A stretch of 64,000 nt of DNA from Geobacillus thermoleovorans. GTDB taxonomy: Bacteria > Bacillota > Bacilli > Bacillales > Anoxybacillaceae. Below the pieces are notes generated by a model. It was not told the origin of the DNA. It saw nothing but the letters and a program-made list of their open reading frames with translations, and made no database searches. The translations under genes were made by a program, and so were the position numbers. Shown here one piece after another: positions 1 to 9,022 of this stretch. The DNA is taken from positions 406,001 through 470,000 of the forward strand of contig NZ_CP014335.1 of NCBI RefSeq assembly GCF_001610955.1. The letters are read 5' to 3'. Positions within the stretch are counted from its first letter, which is position 1. Every line of letters begins with the position of its first letter.

Positions 1-178
1 GCTGGCGTTCGCGTATTATGTCAACAACTTTGCCGATTACACGGCGATGTATGGCAGCCTTGGCGGGATGATCGTGTTGATGGTTTGGTTTTATTTGTCC
101 GGCATGATTCTTGTCTTGGGCGGGGAACTCAACGCCATGTTTGACTGTGAGCGCGAAGGGAAAAGACGGCAGCGTTAG
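1..178 (+). CDS. yihY: YihY/BrkB-family membrane protein, C-terminal end only
   Basis: The last 58 codons of a gene that begins before the window. The visible part has a hydrophobic segment rich in Gly, Met and Val, then a GGELNAMFD-like end and a basic tail, which is the usual C-terminus of the YihY/BrkB integral membrane family (once misnamed ribonuclease BN). In B. subtilis the equivalent is yfkH, which lies next to yfkF and yfkE, and those neighbours follow here. The function of the family is not settled. Reading frame starts at base 2 and ends with TAG at 176-178. Confidence 0.75.
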   Translation, partial: LAFAYYVNNFADYTAMYGSLGGMIVLMVWFYLSGMILVLGGELNAMFDCEREGKRRQR

Positions 179-246
179 CGTGCATAAACGGTGCCGAGGC
201 GGGATATCGTAACAATGCAGGGGATCTTGGCATAGGGGGGATCAAG

Positions 247-351
247 ATGACGAAACATACGAAAAAAGACGGGGGCACGAAGCAAAAAGGAAAAAACAGA
301 CCAAAGCATAAGACGAGTGGCAGTGCCAACGGCCAAAACGGCTATCATTGA
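247..351 (+). CDS. small basic protein, possible spore-associated peptide
   Basis: A 34-codon frame, very rich in Lys, Gly, Asn, Thr and His with almost no hydrophobic residues, preceded by a run of six G at suitable distance from the ATG. That composition is like minor small acid-soluble spore proteins (SspP/SspN type), but I cannot assign it to a named family. It lies 68 bases after yihY on the same strand. It could be a chance frame; the clear ribosome site and biased composition are the only support. Confidence 0.35.
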   Translation: MTKHTKKDGGTKQKGKNRPKHKTSGSANGQNGYH

Positions 352-450
352 AAGAAGCTGCCTCAAAAGGTGGTTCTTCGTTCAACATAGCACAACATAT
401 TGTAATATTGTGCCCCGGCGGTCGTTTTATGTGTATAGATGGAAATCAAA

Positions 451-485
451 AAAAGGTGCCCTTCCCTTTTTGGAGGGCACCTTTC
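451..485 (-). terminator. intrinsic terminator of the BH0509-like gene
   Basis: Arms AGGTGCCC and GGGCACCT around a short loop; on the minus strand the stem is followed by seven T. It ends the small gene at 524-670. Confidence 0.8.
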
Positions 486-523
486 CTTTCATGCAAACAC
501 AGGCGCATCGAGCCGCCGCCGCT

Positions 524-670
524 TTATTCAACGATTTCTTCGTGATGGTGGTAATAGCGCTCATAAATGTATTCAATTTCTGCATCGGTCATATAGGCGA
601 GTTCCTCGCGCGACAATCCCCGCACTTTTTCGATAAACTCGATCATATTTTTCCGTTCCGTTCTGCTCAT
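524..670 (-). CDS. BH0509-family small protein
   Basis: A 48-residue acidic protein starting MSRTERKNMIEFIEKV and ending in a His-rich stretch (YYHHHEEIVE). The N-terminal half matches my memory of the BH0509 family of Bacillaceae, which has no known function. A clear AAAGGAGTGG ribosome site lies eight bases before the ATG, and a strong terminator follows the stop. It stands alone on the minus strand between yihY and yfkF. The size and charge suggest a small soluble protein, but I do not infer a role. Confidence 0.7.
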   Translation of the reverse strand: MSRTERKNMIEFIEKVRGLSREELAYMTDAEIEYIYERYYHHHEEIVE

Positions 671-787
671 GATCGCCACTCCTTTATACTGTTTTAAAAC
701 AGAAACTTGATATCTTGGTTTTATTATATAACAGAGGGAACAAAATGGTCAACGATTTTTTTGAAAAAAATAAAAAACAAAAAACGG

Positions 788-1921
788 TCAAGCCGCTGTT
801 TCCTGTTCCCGGCGGCTGACGAGGCAAATGGCCGGAACGAGGAGGACAGCGCTGACCGCAAGGAAAAAGGCGCGAGCAGAGAGATCAACCACGCTGCCGG
901 CAAGCGGCGGGCCCGTCATGCTGCCGAGACTGTATAGCATCCCGCACAACAAATTGCCGGCGGGAAGCAGCTCTTTCGGCAACAGGTCGGTCATATAGGC
1001 GATGCCGAGCGAGAAGAGCGAGCCGGTAAACATGCCAGCGGTGAACAAACAAGCAGCCAACCCAACCGTGGACGCACCGACAGTGAGGGCAATCAAAAAA
1101 CAACCGGCGCCGGCCAAGAGTGCACCGGTGATGATCTCGCGCCGCCCGAACCGGTCGCTGAGCGCTCCGAGCGGAAGCTGAAAGATGATGCCCCCAAGCG
1201 AGAAGCATGGCAAGATGAAGGCGATCTGCTCAGCGCTCATCCGCTCACGCAAGGCGTACAGCGGGAAGATGGAATGGACAGCCGCTTCTAAAAAACCGTA
1301 GGCAAACGGCAACAAAAGCGCTGGCCATGCCTGTTTCCAAGCGCCAATAAACCGACCGGCCGCCGACGAAGAACGTTCAAGCGGCTTTGGTTTTTCGTTC
1401 GGCAGCCAAAAGACGCCGATCCAACCGGCGAAACTAAGGAGAGCAGCTAAATAAAACGGAAGCGCCTTCTCGACCGAAGCGAGTGAAGCCAACAGCGGGC
1501 CGATGGTGAAGCCGAGGCCGAACGCCCACCCATACAGCGACAATCGCCGTCCGCGTTCAGTCGGCGGCGAAAAGTCCGTAATCCATGTTTGTGTCGCAAA
1601 ATGAAGCATATGATCGCCGATGCCGATGGCAAAGCGAAGAACAAGCCAAAAGAAAAGAGAAGGAAAAAGTGGAAAAAGAATAAGCGAACATATTACAATG
1701 AAACCACCAAGGAGAATGAGGAGCCGATAGCCATAGCGTCTCAGCGGCCGTTCCAAAAATGGCGAAATGGTCAAGACACCGATATACAGGGCGGCGGCGT
1801 GCGCCCCGTTAACGGACGAAGAGACGCCGTTTTCATCAAGAAGCATCGCCAAAAGCGGCAGCAACATCCCTTGCGATAGACCAGAGACGGCGACAATCCC
1901 GGTTAAGATGGCAAAACGCAT
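788..1921 (-). CDS. yfkF: MFS transporter, YfkF type
   Basis: A 377-residue major facilitator superfamily protein with about twelve hydrophobic segments and the loop motif SDRFGRRE near residue 240, the usual second-half copy of the MFS loop 2-3 signature. Gene order (yihY, yfkF, chaA, yfkD, yfkAB) matches B. subtilis yfkH-yfkA, so YfkF is the best name. Substrate is unknown; such proteins are usually drug or metabolite exporters. I start it at the ATG giving MRFAILTGIV, at 1921, because the longer upstream frame lacks hydrophobic sequence and has no ribosome site. It is divergent from chaA. Confidence 0.8.
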   Translation of the reverse strand: MRFAILTGIVAVSGLSQGMLLPLLAMLLDENGVSSSVNGAHAAALYIGVLTISPFLERPLRRYGYRLLILLGGFIVICSLILFPLFPSLFFWLVLRFAIGIGDHMLHFATQTWITDFSPPTERGRRLSLYGWAFGLGFTIGPLLASLASVEKALPFYLAALLSFAGWIGVFWLPNEKPKPLERSSSAAGRFIGAWKQAWPALLLPFAYGFLEAAVHSIFPLYALRERMSAEQIAFILPCFSLGGIIFQLPLGALSDRFGRREIITGALLAGAGCFLIALTVGASTVGLAACLFTAGMFTGSLFSLGIAYMTDLLPKELLPAGNLLCGMLYSLGSMTGPPLAGSVVDLSARAFFLAVSAVLLVPAICLVSRREQETAA

Positions 1922-2067
1922 CGTGCATCCCCATTTCAGTTGAAATCGCAGGCCAATCAAACAAGCGAGGCCGGATGTTTCCCAGGGCGAATGAATGCCC
2001 TTATCCATCGTACATAGAAACGGCGGTCAATGCAACGAAAACAATCAAGAGGAAAGGTGGAAGAGAA

Positions 2068-3120
2068 ATGAACAAGGTGTTTGCTTGGATGACATGGATC
2101 GGCGTGCCGGTGTCGGTCATCGGCGGGTTTCTTCATTGGCCGACTGTCTTGATGTTTGTGCTGTACTGTTTGACGATCATTGCGCTCGCCAGCTATATGG
2201 GGCGAGCGACGGAAAGCTTGGCGATCGTCGCCGGACCGCGCATTGGCGGGCTGTTGAACGCGACGTTTGGCAACGCGGTCGAGCTGATCATTTCCATTTT
2301 TGCCTTGCAGGCTGGACTCGTTGACGTCGTGCTCGCTTCCTTAACTGGTTCGGTGCTCGGGAACTTGCTTTTGGTGGCTGGGCTATCGTTTTTTGTCGGC
2401 GGACTAAAATATAAGCGGCAAGAATTCAACATTTATGATGCTCGTCATAATGCCGGGCTGCTGACTTTTGCTATCTTCATCGCTTTTGTCATTCCGGAAG
2501 TGTTTACCATGCATATGAATCACAGCGAACAAGTCGCGTTGAGCGTTGGCATTTCGATCATCATGATCTTGCTTTACGCCGCTGCCCTTTATTTCCGGCT
2601 TGTCACCCATCGCGGCGTATATCAGCATAAATCAGAAGAAGTGGAAGAACATGAAGAGCCCGAATGGGGCAAAGGGAAAGCGACCGCCATTTTGGCGCTG
2701 GCGACGGTTGCGGTCGCCTATTTATCGGAACGGCTCGTTCATACGTTTGAAACGGTCGCCGAGTCATTCGGCTGGAGCGAGCTGTTTATCGGGATCATCA
2801 TCGTGGCCATCGTCGGCAATGCGGCGGAGCACGCTTCCGCGGTGATTATGGCGTACAAAAACAAAATGAATGTCGCGGTGGAAATTGCCGTCGGCTCGAC
2901 ATTGCAAATCGCCATGTTCGTTGCGCCGGTGCTTGTGCTCGTTTCGCTTTTGTTTCCGGAAAAAATGCCGCTTGTCTTTTCACTTCCTGAGCTGGTGGCG
3001 ATGGCTGCTTCCGTCCTTTTGATGATCGTGCTGTCAAATGATGGTGATACGAACTGGTTTGAAGGAGCAACATTGCTCGCTGCCTATACGATCATGGGCA
3101 TCGGTTTTTACTTGCTGTAA
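2068..3120 (+). CDS. chaA: Ca2+/H+ antiporter, CAX family
   Basis: A 350-residue integral membrane protein that exchanges cytoplasmic calcium for protons across the cell membrane. It carries both CAX alpha-repeat acidic motifs: FGNAVELI near residue 75 in the first half and VGNAAEHAS near residue 250 in the second, whose Glu residues bind the cation in this family. A short acidic, His-containing loop (EEVEEHEEPEWGKG) joins the halves. Length equals B. subtilis ChaA/YfkE. The start chosen is the ATG at 2068 after GGAAAGGTGG; the longer frame upstream lacks a site. A terminator follows at once. Confidence 0.92.
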   Translation: MNKVFAWMTWIGVPVSVIGGFLHWPTVLMFVLYCLTIIALASYMGRATESLAIVAGPRIGGLLNATFGNAVELIISIFALQAGLVDVVLASLTGSVLGNLLLVAGLSFFVGGLKYKRQEFNIYDARHNAGLLTFAIFIAFVIPEVFTMHMNHSEQVALSVGISIIMILLYAAALYFRLVTHRGVYQHKSEEVEEHEEPEWGKGKATAILALATVAVAYLSERLVHTFETVAESFGWSELFIGIIIVAIVGNAAEHASAVIMAYKNKMNVAVEIAVGSTLQIAMFVAPVLVLVSLLFPEKMPLVFSLPELVAMAASVLLMIVLSNDGDTNWFEGATLLAAYTIMGIGFYLL

Positions 3121-3127
3121 GTGACTG

Positions 3128-3159
3128 CATCCGGGTATTCGCCGTCCGGGTGTTTTTTT
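3128..3159 (+). terminator. intrinsic terminator after chaA
   Basis: A CATCCGGG/TCCGGGTG stem with two wobble pairs followed by seven T, starting seven bases after the chaA stop codon. Confidence 0.7.
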
Positions 3160-3272
3160 GGCGGGTGCGGGAAGTGGGGCGCCAAACGGGGAAAATTTTC
3201 ACCGCCGCGGATAAACGGCGCATTTTGAAAGAAACTAACAGTGAATAACGTGGGAAGAAAGGAGTGAAGACG

Positions 3273-4061
3273 ATGAAAAAGTGGGCTGTTTCGCTGTTCG
3301 TGAGCGTGCTTCTTCTTTATGCGGCGGCGTTTTCGGCGCTGGCGGCTGCCGGCAAACCGGCGCCCGGTGCGGTGATTGATATATCGAAAGAAAATACGTA
3401 TCCGAACCCGACACAAGATTTGCCGCATTTGGAACCGAGCTCGTTTACAAAACAGCTGTTAAGATCGGCGAATGTGAAAATTGAGAATCCCGAATTGATC
3501 CATCTCTTTAATGAATCTTCGGCGACCGACACGCCATGGGCCGTTGGCTATCGAGCGACGATTTATTTAGGCCAATGGCCGCTCAATTACCAGTCGATCG
3601 AAACGTCGACGAACTGGGAATATCAAAAGGTCAACACGAATTTCCTTGATAACCGCGGCGGCGATACGGCGCAAAAGTTGTACTATAAACAAGAAATGCA
3701 AAAATACGTCCGCGGCGGGTTGACGGTGAAAGTGCCGAATGAAGACGCGGTTAAGCGGATGATGTTAAACAAAGCGATGGAAAAGACGAACTTGCCGCTC
3801 TCTTTCAGCACGGTTGTCGGCCTTGGCACGAAAAAAGACCAACCGTACAACGTACCGGCGAAAAAAATAGGTTATTTGTACGCGTACGCTCCGGCGGTGA
3901 ATGAAAAAGGGAAAGTAACATACGGGGAAGTGTACGTCGTGCTCAAAGGAAACAAAAAGAAAATTGTCGTCAAAAACGTGACGACAAGAGGGGTTGGGGC
4001 GTGGATTCCGGTGCAGGATCGCCTGTACATGTCATATGTGGTGAGTGAACAGCCAAGATAA
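3273..4061 (+). CDS. yfkD: YfkD-family secreted protein
   Basis: A 262-residue protein with a clear signal peptide: two Lys, a hydrophobic core (WAVSLFVSVLLLYAAAF) and a likely cleavage site after SALA, so it acts outside the cytoplasm. The mature part is rich in Lys, Asn and aromatic residues with no enzyme motif I can see. Position next to chaA and yfkAB identifies it as YfkD, of unknown function. The ATG at 3273 sits eight bases after AAAGGAG; a GTG three codons upstream lies within the ribosome site and is rejected. Confidence 0.82.
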   Translation: MKKWAVSLFVSVLLLYAAAFSALAAAGKPAPGAVIDISKENTYPNPTQDLPHLEPSSFTKQLLRSANVKIENPELIHLFNESSATDTPWAVGYRATIYLGQWPLNYQSIETSTNWEYQKVNTNFLDNRGGDTAQKLYYKQEMQKYVRGGLTVKVPNEDAVKRMMLNKAMEKTNLPLSFSTVVGLGTKKDQPYNVPAKKIGYLYAYAPAVNEKGKVTYGEVYVVLKGNKKKIVVKNVTTRGVGAWIPVQDRLYMSYVVSEQPR

Positions 4062-4062
4062 A

Positions 4063-4092
4063 ACGTCAAGGAAAAGCTCCTTGACGTTTTTT
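4063..4092. terminator. bidirectional terminator between yfkD and yfkAB
   Basis: Nine-base perfect stem ACGTCAAGG/CCTTGACGT with T runs on both strands, in the gap between convergent yfkD and yfkAB; it overlaps the yfkAB stop codon. Confidence 0.88.
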
Positions 4093-5215
4093 ATCGGCCA
4101 ATGCGCGCGGACCGCTTCGTAAAATCGACGCCGCGGTAATACGTCTGCTTCACAAGGACGTTCGGTCCGAGGCAGCGTGCCGACGGGCAGTGGCAAAGAA
4201 GCTCCCTAGCAAGCTTTGAGCGCCGCCATTTGTCATACACGTCTGGCAGCGAATCGTGAATGATGTTGCCAAGCGGCGGTTCATCACCGAAATCGGTGAC
4301 GATGACATCGCCGGTGAAAATATTGACATTGAGCCGTGAACGTCCGTCTGGATCGTTGCGCACGGTGACGTTTTTGCTTTCATACAGCCGCTTCAATAGG
4401 CGCACATCTTCTTCGTTGTCGCTGCACGGGTAAAACGGCAGCGTGCCAAACAGCATCCAGACGTTTTCGTCGCGAATGTCAAGCAAATGGTGAATCGCTT
4501 CGCGCAATTCGTCCAAGCTCAACGTCTCTAAAGCGCTGGCAAAATCGCTCGGATACATCGGATGGATTTCATGGCGCCGGCAACCCATTGCCTCGACAAC
4601 TTGGCGGTGGATCGTTTCCAAGTGGCGGACGGTTCGTTTGTTTAACATCGTTTCCGCCGATACCATCACGCCGGCATTTGCCAGCGCTTTTGCATTGTCA
4701 AGCATGCGCTGGAAGTATTTCTCGCGTTGGGCGCGCGTCGGCTTCCGCTCCATCATGGCAAAACCACCTTCGACAAAGTCGTCGATCGTCCCCCAGTTGT
4801 GCGAGATATGGAGCACATCCAAATACGGAATGACTGGTTCATAGCGAGACAAATCCAACGTCAAGTTCGAATTGAGCTGCGTCCGCACCCCGCGCTCGTG
4901 CGCGTAGCGGAGAAGGGGAACGACGTATTGTTCGACGGATTTTAATGACAGCATCGGCTCGCCGCCGGTGATGCTTAATGACCGCAAATGCGGAATTTCC
5001 TCGAGCCGGCGGAGCAACATATCAAGCGGCAGCGCCTCGGGATCTTTCATTGTCAACGTATAGCCAACAGCACAATGCTCACAGCGCATATTGCAAAGCG
5101 TCGTTGTGGTAAACTCAATATTCGTCAGTTGTAGTTTTCCATATTCTTCAATATCGACGTACGCTTCCCAAGGGTCATACGCCGGTGTAATGGCTGGCAT
5201 GGTGGATGAGCGCAT
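4091..5215 (-). CDS. yfkAB: radical SAM protein YfkAB
   Basis: A 374-residue radical S-adenosylmethionine enzyme. The [4Fe-4S] cluster motif CNMRCEHC (Cys41, Cys45, Cys48) binds the cluster that cleaves SAM, and SLSITGGEPML about 40 residues later is the SAM-contacting GGEP motif. Length and gene order match B. subtilis YfkAB, whose substrate is unknown. The C-terminal region has four further Cys residues (one in FYPCSD, three in LLCHCPSARCLGPN), which could hold an auxiliary cluster. I start it at the ATG at 5215 after AGAGGAGAAGACC; the open frame upstream is much less protein-like. Confidence 0.88.
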   Translation of the reverse strand: MRSSTMPAITPAYDPWEAYVDIEEYGKLQLTNIEFTTTTLCNMRCEHCAVGYTLTMKDPEALPLDMLLRRLEEIPHLRSLSITGGEPMLSLKSVEQYVVPLLRYAHERGVRTQLNSNLTLDLSRYEPVIPYLDVLHISHNWGTIDDFVEGGFAMMERKPTRAQREKYFQRMLDNAKALANAGVMVSAETMLNKRTVRHLETIHRQVVEAMGCRRHEIHPMYPSDFASALETLSLDELREAIHHLLDIRDENVWMLFGTLPFYPCSDNEEDVRLLKRLYESKNVTVRNDPDGRSRLNVNIFTGDVIVTDFGDEPPLGNIIHDSLPDVYDKWRRSKLARELLCHCPSARCLGPNVLVKQTYYRGVDFTKRSARIGR

Positions 5216-5356
5216 GGTCTTCTCCTCTTTCCATTCAAAGTCCCAACGTTCATTATCGGCAACAGTCACTCCGCTTGTCAATCGTTTTGGCCGCTGATCC
5301 TCTATCCCATTCCTATGAGGCGGGCGGGGGACTGATGAGACAGAAAAGAAAGATTT

Positions 5357-5385
5357 TTTCCATAACCGAGAAAAAGCAGTATAAT
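5357..5385 (+). promoter_or_regulatory. candidate sigma-A promoter for fumarase
   Basis: TTTCCA, a 17-base spacer and TATAAT, about 60 bases before the fumarase start in the gap divergent from yfkAB. Confidence 0.6.
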
Positions 5386-5444
5386 AGAAGAAGATGAGAC
5401 AACTGCCAATAGGGCGATCCAAAAGGAAAGGGCGTGGAATCAGC

Positions 5445-6992
5445 ATGGAAAAATTCCAGCAAAGCATGTATGACTTGATCGTTGAGACATCAACGAAGCT
5501 GCCGAAGGACGTTCGCCGAGCGATCGCTCGAGCGAAAGTGCGCGAAAACGCCGGCACGCGGGCGGCCATGGCGCTCGATACGATCGTCGAGAACATTCAA
5601 ATGGCGGACGAAAACGTGTCGCCGATCTGTCAGGACACCGGCTTGCCGACGTTTAAAATCAAAGTGCCGGTCGGCGTGAATCAAATCGAAATGAAAAAAG
5701 CGATCCGCGCCGCCATTGTCGAAGCGACGAAAAACGGCAAGCTGCGTCCGAACTCGGTCGACTCGCTCACCGGCAAAAACAGCGGCGACAACTTAGGGGA
5801 AGGCGTGCCGGTCATCAAATTTGAACAATGGGAAAACGATTACATTGACGTTCGCCTTATTTTAAAAGGCGGCGGTTGTGAAAACAAAAACATTCAATAC
5901 AGCCTTCCGTGTGAACTCGAGGGGCTCGGCCGCGCCGGCCGCGACCTTGACGGCATCCGCAAATGCATTTTGCATGCGGTGTACCAAGCGCAAGGGCAAG
6001 GATGCAGCGCCGGCTTTATCGGCGTCGGCATCGGCGGCGACCGCTCATCGGGCTATGAGTTGGCGAAAGAGCAGCTGTTCCGTTCGGTCGATGATGTCAA
6101 TCCGATTGAAGAATTGCGCCAACTCGAAGAATACATTATGGAAAACGCCAACAAACTTGGCATCGGCACGATGGGCTTTGGCGGCGAATCGACGCTGCTT
6201 GGCTGTAAAATCGGCGTTATGCACCGCATCCCGGCGAGCTTCTTCGTTTCGGTCGCCTACAACTGCTGGGCGTTTCGGCGCATGGGCGTGAAAATCGACC
6301 CGGCGACCGGTGAGATCATCGAATGGCTGTACCAAGACGGCGAAGACGTCGATTTTGCAAAAGAGTTGGAAAAAGCGGAAGCAGCCGCGGCGCTTGAACA
6401 AGGCGACACACGCGTCATCGACCTTGTTCCGCCGCTGTCGGAAGAACAAGTGCGCCAGCTTCGCGTCGGCGACGTCGTCCGCATCAGCGGCATCATTTAC
6501 ACCGGCCGCGATGCCATTCATAAATATTTGATGGACCATGACGCGCCGGTCGACTTGAACGGGCAAATCATTTATCATTGCGGCCCGGTCATGTTAAAAG
6601 ATGAAGAAGGCCGCTGGCACGCCAAAGCTGCCGGCCCGACGACAAGCATCCGTGAAGAGCCGTACCAAGGCGACATCATGAAAAAATTCGGCGTTCGTGC
6701 TGTCATCGGCAAAGGCGGCATGGGCGCGAAGACGCTGCAAGCGTTAAAAGAACACGGCGGCGTGTATTTGAACGCGATCGGCGGCGCGGCGCAATATTAC
6801 GCCGATTGCATCAAATCCGTGGAAGGCGTTGATTTGCTGGAGTTTGGCATCCCCGAAGCGATGTGGCATTTGCGCGTCGAAAACTTCACTGCTGTTGTCA
6901 CGATGGATTCGCACGGCAACAGCTTGCATGAAGATGTGGAAAAATCGTCGCTTGAAAAGCTGGCTCAGTTCAAAGAGCCGGTGTTCAAGTAA
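5445..6992 (+). CDS. fumA: class I fumarate hydratase (oxygen-sensitive, 4Fe-4S)
   Basis: A 515-residue single-chain class I fumarase that interconverts fumarate and L-malate in the citric acid cycle. The N-terminal two thirds is the alpha domain with conserved Cys in SPICQDTG (62), GQGCSAGF (187) and LLGCKIG (254), the likely cluster ligands. The C-terminal domain has TGRDAIHK, HCGPVM, GPTTSIRE and IGKGGMG, typical of the beta domain. The ATG at 5445 lies 12 bases after GGAAAGGG, a longish spacing. The family needs an iron-sulfur cluster, unlike class II FumC. It stands alone, followed by a terminator. Confidence 0.92.
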   Translation: MEKFQQSMYDLIVETSTKLPKDVRRAIARAKVRENAGTRAAMALDTIVENIQMADENVSPICQDTGLPTFKIKVPVGVNQIEMKKAIRAAIVEATKNGKLRPNSVDSLTGKNSGDNLGEGVPVIKFEQWENDYIDVRLILKGGGCENKNIQYSLPCELEGLGRAGRDLDGIRKCILHAVYQAQGQGCSAGFIGVGIGGDRSSGYELAKEQLFRSVDDVNPIEELRQLEEYIMENANKLGIGTMGFGGESTLLGCKIGVMHRIPASFFVSVAYNCWAFRRMGVKIDPATGEIIEWLYQDGEDVDFAKELEKAEAAAALEQGDTRVIDLVPPLSEEQVRQLRVGDVVRISGIIYTGRDAIHKYLMDHDAPVDLNGQIIYHCGPVMLKDEEGRWHAKAAGPTTSIREEPYQGDIMKKFGVRAVIGKGGMGAKTLQALKEHGGVYLNAIGGAAQYYADCIKSVEGVDLLEFGIPEAMWHLRVENFTAVVTMDSHGNSLHEDVEKSSLEKLAQFKEPVFK

Positions 6993-7061
6993 GAAGGAGA
7001 GCTGAATTTCAAGCACATGGCTATTGGTATTCAAACAAGCTGATCCCGTTTTCTTCTCTGT

Positions 7062-7094
7062 CCCCAAAGCGTTTGCTTTTGGGGCCTTTTTTTG
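7062..7094 (+). terminator. intrinsic terminator after fumarase
   Basis: CCCCAAA/TTTGGGG stem extended by a GC pair step, followed by CC and a run of seven T. Confidence 0.8.
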
Positions 7095-7174
7095 CAAAAA
7101 ATGGCGCGCGTAAAGCGGTCAGGGGTGAAAACAATAAGAAAGAGGAAAAGATGGCGGCCAAGGAGGAACTAGGC

Positions 7175-7966
7175 ATGAGATGGCTCATTTCTCTCGTTTT
7201 AGCGCTCGCGCTTTTTCCCGCCCCTGCTTTTGCCATAAGCAATGCGCCGATCCATTGGGGATTTAAGAGAAGCGAAAACCACGAGCCCCCATCGGCGGGA
7301 AAAGAGCTCGATGAACTGCTCGCCAAATATGACGCCTTTTATTTAGGCGACACGAGCGAAAAAACGATCTATTTAACATTTGACAACGGGTATGAAAACG
7401 GCTATACGGCGCAAATTTTGGACGTGTTAAAGGAAAAACATGTGCCAGCCGCCTTTTTTGTCACTGGTCATTATTTGCAAACAGCGCCCGATTTAGTCAA
7501 ACGGATGGCGGCGGAAGGGCATATCATCGGCAACCATTCATGGCACCATCCCGATTTGACGGCGGCAAGCGAAGAGCGGTTCCGTGAAGAGCTGGAAAAA
7601 GTAAAAGAAAAGACCGAGGAATTGACCGGGCAAAAAGGGATGGCGTACCTTCGCCCGCCGCGCGGCATTTTCAGCGAACGGACGTTATCTCTCGCCCGCG
7701 ACCTTGGCTATTATCACGTCTTTTGGTCGCTTGCGTTCGTCGACTGGCAAACTGACCGCCAGCGCGGCTGGCAATATGCTTACGACCAAATCATGAAACA
7801 AATCCATCCGGGGGCGATTTTGCTGTTGCATTCCGTGTCCAAAGACAATGCCGAAGCGCTGCCGAAGGTGATCGACGACTTGCGCAAACAAGGGTATACG
7901 TTTGCCAGCTTAGATGAGTTGATGGTGAAAAAGATGGGCCTCCATCCGCGGCTGTTTCGCCCATAA
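7175..7966 (+). CDS. pdaA: N-acetylmuramic acid deacetylase PdaA (spore cortex)
   Basis: A 263-residue polysaccharide deacetylase of the NodB family. It has a signal peptide of about 20 residues (MRWLISLVLALALFPAPAFA), then the catalytic TFDNGYENG near residue 70 and the metal-binding GNHSWHHPD near residue 120, with RPPRG and LLLHS motifs later. Length matches B. subtilis PdaA, which removes acetyl groups from muramic acid so that the muramic-lactam of spore cortex can form; cortex hydrolases recognise that lactam at germination. The ATG at 7175 follows AAGGAGGAACTAGGC. Gene order with yfjP and rlmD also fits B. subtilis. Confidence 0.92.
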   Translation: MRWLISLVLALALFPAPAFAISNAPIHWGFKRSENHEPPSAGKELDELLAKYDAFYLGDTSEKTIYLTFDNGYENGYTAQILDVLKEKHVPAAFFVTGHYLQTAPDLVKRMAAEGHIIGNHSWHHPDLTAASEERFREELEKVKEKTEELTGQKGMAYLRPPRGIFSERTLSLARDLGYYHVFWSLAFVDWQTDRQRGWQYAYDQIMKQIHPGAILLLHSVSKDNAEALPKVIDDLRKQGYTFASLDELMVKKMGLHPRLFRP

Positions 7967-8065
7967 GCCGCTTTCATCACTTGAGCGCAAAAGTGGTACG
8001 AAACGTTGTGTGTTGGACCATTCGAAAACCCGCCTCGTTCTGTCAACCGAACCATATGCCGCTGC

Positions 8066-8106
8066 CTCGTCCTGCCAACAAGTTGGTTCGACGGGGCGTT
8101 TTTCGT
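8066..8106 (+). terminator. terminator-like hairpin after pdaA
   Basis: Nested stems CCTCGTC/GACGGGG (one wobble pair) and CCAAC/GTTGG, followed by CGTTTTTCGTT. It overlaps the promoter of the next gene. Confidence 0.65.
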
Positions 8107-8112
8107 TATAAT
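8083..8112 (+). promoter_or_regulatory. candidate sigma-A promoter for yfjP-rlmD
   Basis: TTGGTT, 18-base spacer, TATAAT, ending 32 bases before the yfjP start codon. The -35 lies inside the preceding hairpin. Confidence 0.65.
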
Positions 8113-8144
8113 AGGGGCACGGACAAATGAGAAAGGTGAGAACG

Positions 8145-9011
8145 ATGTGGAAGCAAACGATTACCGTGCCCGCGCCGTACGATTTTGCGCATGCGTTGGA
8201 GCGATTGGCGCTCGATCCGCTGCTGGCGGTTGATCTAGAGCGGCAGCGCGTCACCGTGCCGCTTCATCTCGATGACGTAAAGGTGCCTGTCGTGGTGGAA
8301 AGCATCGGCGCGAAAGACGCCCCGCGCTTTATCGTGTCGGGGCCGCATCCCGAGCGGCAACAGGAGATCATCGAACGGATTTCTCATCTGTTTCAATGGC
8401 GGACGCCCCTTGCCTCGGTGCACGGCTACTTTCAGGCGACCGAGCTGGCGCCGCTGTTTGCCCGTTATGAGGGGCTGCCGTTGGTGCTTGATTTTGATTT
8501 GTATTTTTGCCTCGTCAAATGTTTGATCCACCAACAGCTTCATCTCAAAGTCGGCTATCGGCTCACAGAGCGGTTTGTGAAAACGTTCGGCGAGGAGCGG
8601 GACGGCGTTTGGTTTTACCCGCGCCCAGAAGAGATCGCGGCCCGCTCGTACGAGGACTTGCGCGCCTTGCAGCTGAGCGGGCGGAAAGCCGAATATATCG
8701 TCAATGTGTCGCGCCTCATTGCCGAGGGGAAGCTGCGGCTTGATGAACTCGAGCAGATGGAAGACGGCGAGGTGATGGAGAGGCTGACCGCCGTGCGCGG
8801 CATCGGTCCGTGGACCGTGCAAAATTTCCTCCTCTTCGGCCTCGGCCGCCCAAACGTCTTCCCGCCGGCGGATATCGGTTTGCAGCGGGCGGTCGAAAAA
8901 TGGTTCGGGCTTCCGAAGCGGCCGACCACAAAAGAGATGGCGGCGCTTGGCGAACGATGGAAGCCGTACGCCAGCTATGCGGCGCTTTATTTATGGCGAA
9001 GCATTGAATGA
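8145..9011 (+). CDS. yfjP: DNA-3-methyladenine glycosylase, AlkA/YfjP type
   Basis: A 288-residue base-excision repair enzyme that removes alkylated purines such as 3-methyladenine. The C-terminal half has the helix-hairpin-helix with Gly-Pro-Asp signature: [16 protein letters not shown] followed by [10 protein letters not shown], whose Asp is the catalytic residue in this superfamily. The N-terminal 90 residues are the mixed domain of AlkA-like enzymes. Length matches B. subtilis YfjP. It starts at the ATG at 8145 after GAAAGGTGAG. Its stop is 11 bases before the chosen rlmD start, so the two genes form an operon. Confidence 0.88.
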   Translation: MWKQTITVPAPYDFAHALERLALDPLLAVDLERQRVTVPLHLDDVKVPVVVESIGAKDAPRFIVSGPHPERQQEIIERISHLFQWRTPLASVHGYFQATELAPLFARYEGLPLVLDFDLYFCLVKCLIHQQLHLKVGYRLTERFVKTFGEERDGVWFYPRPEEIAARSYEDLRALQLSGRKAEYIVNVSRLIAEGKLRLDELEQMEDGEVMERLTAVRGIGPWTVQNFLLFGLGRPNVFPPADIGLQRAVEKWFGLPKRPTTKEMAALGERWKPYASYAALYLWRSIE

Positions 9012-9022
9012 GAGGGACCGAT

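Noticed and set aside
352..450. Terminator after the small basic protein
   Set aside because: A GCACAA-centred imperfect hairpin is present near 390-413 but no T run follows.
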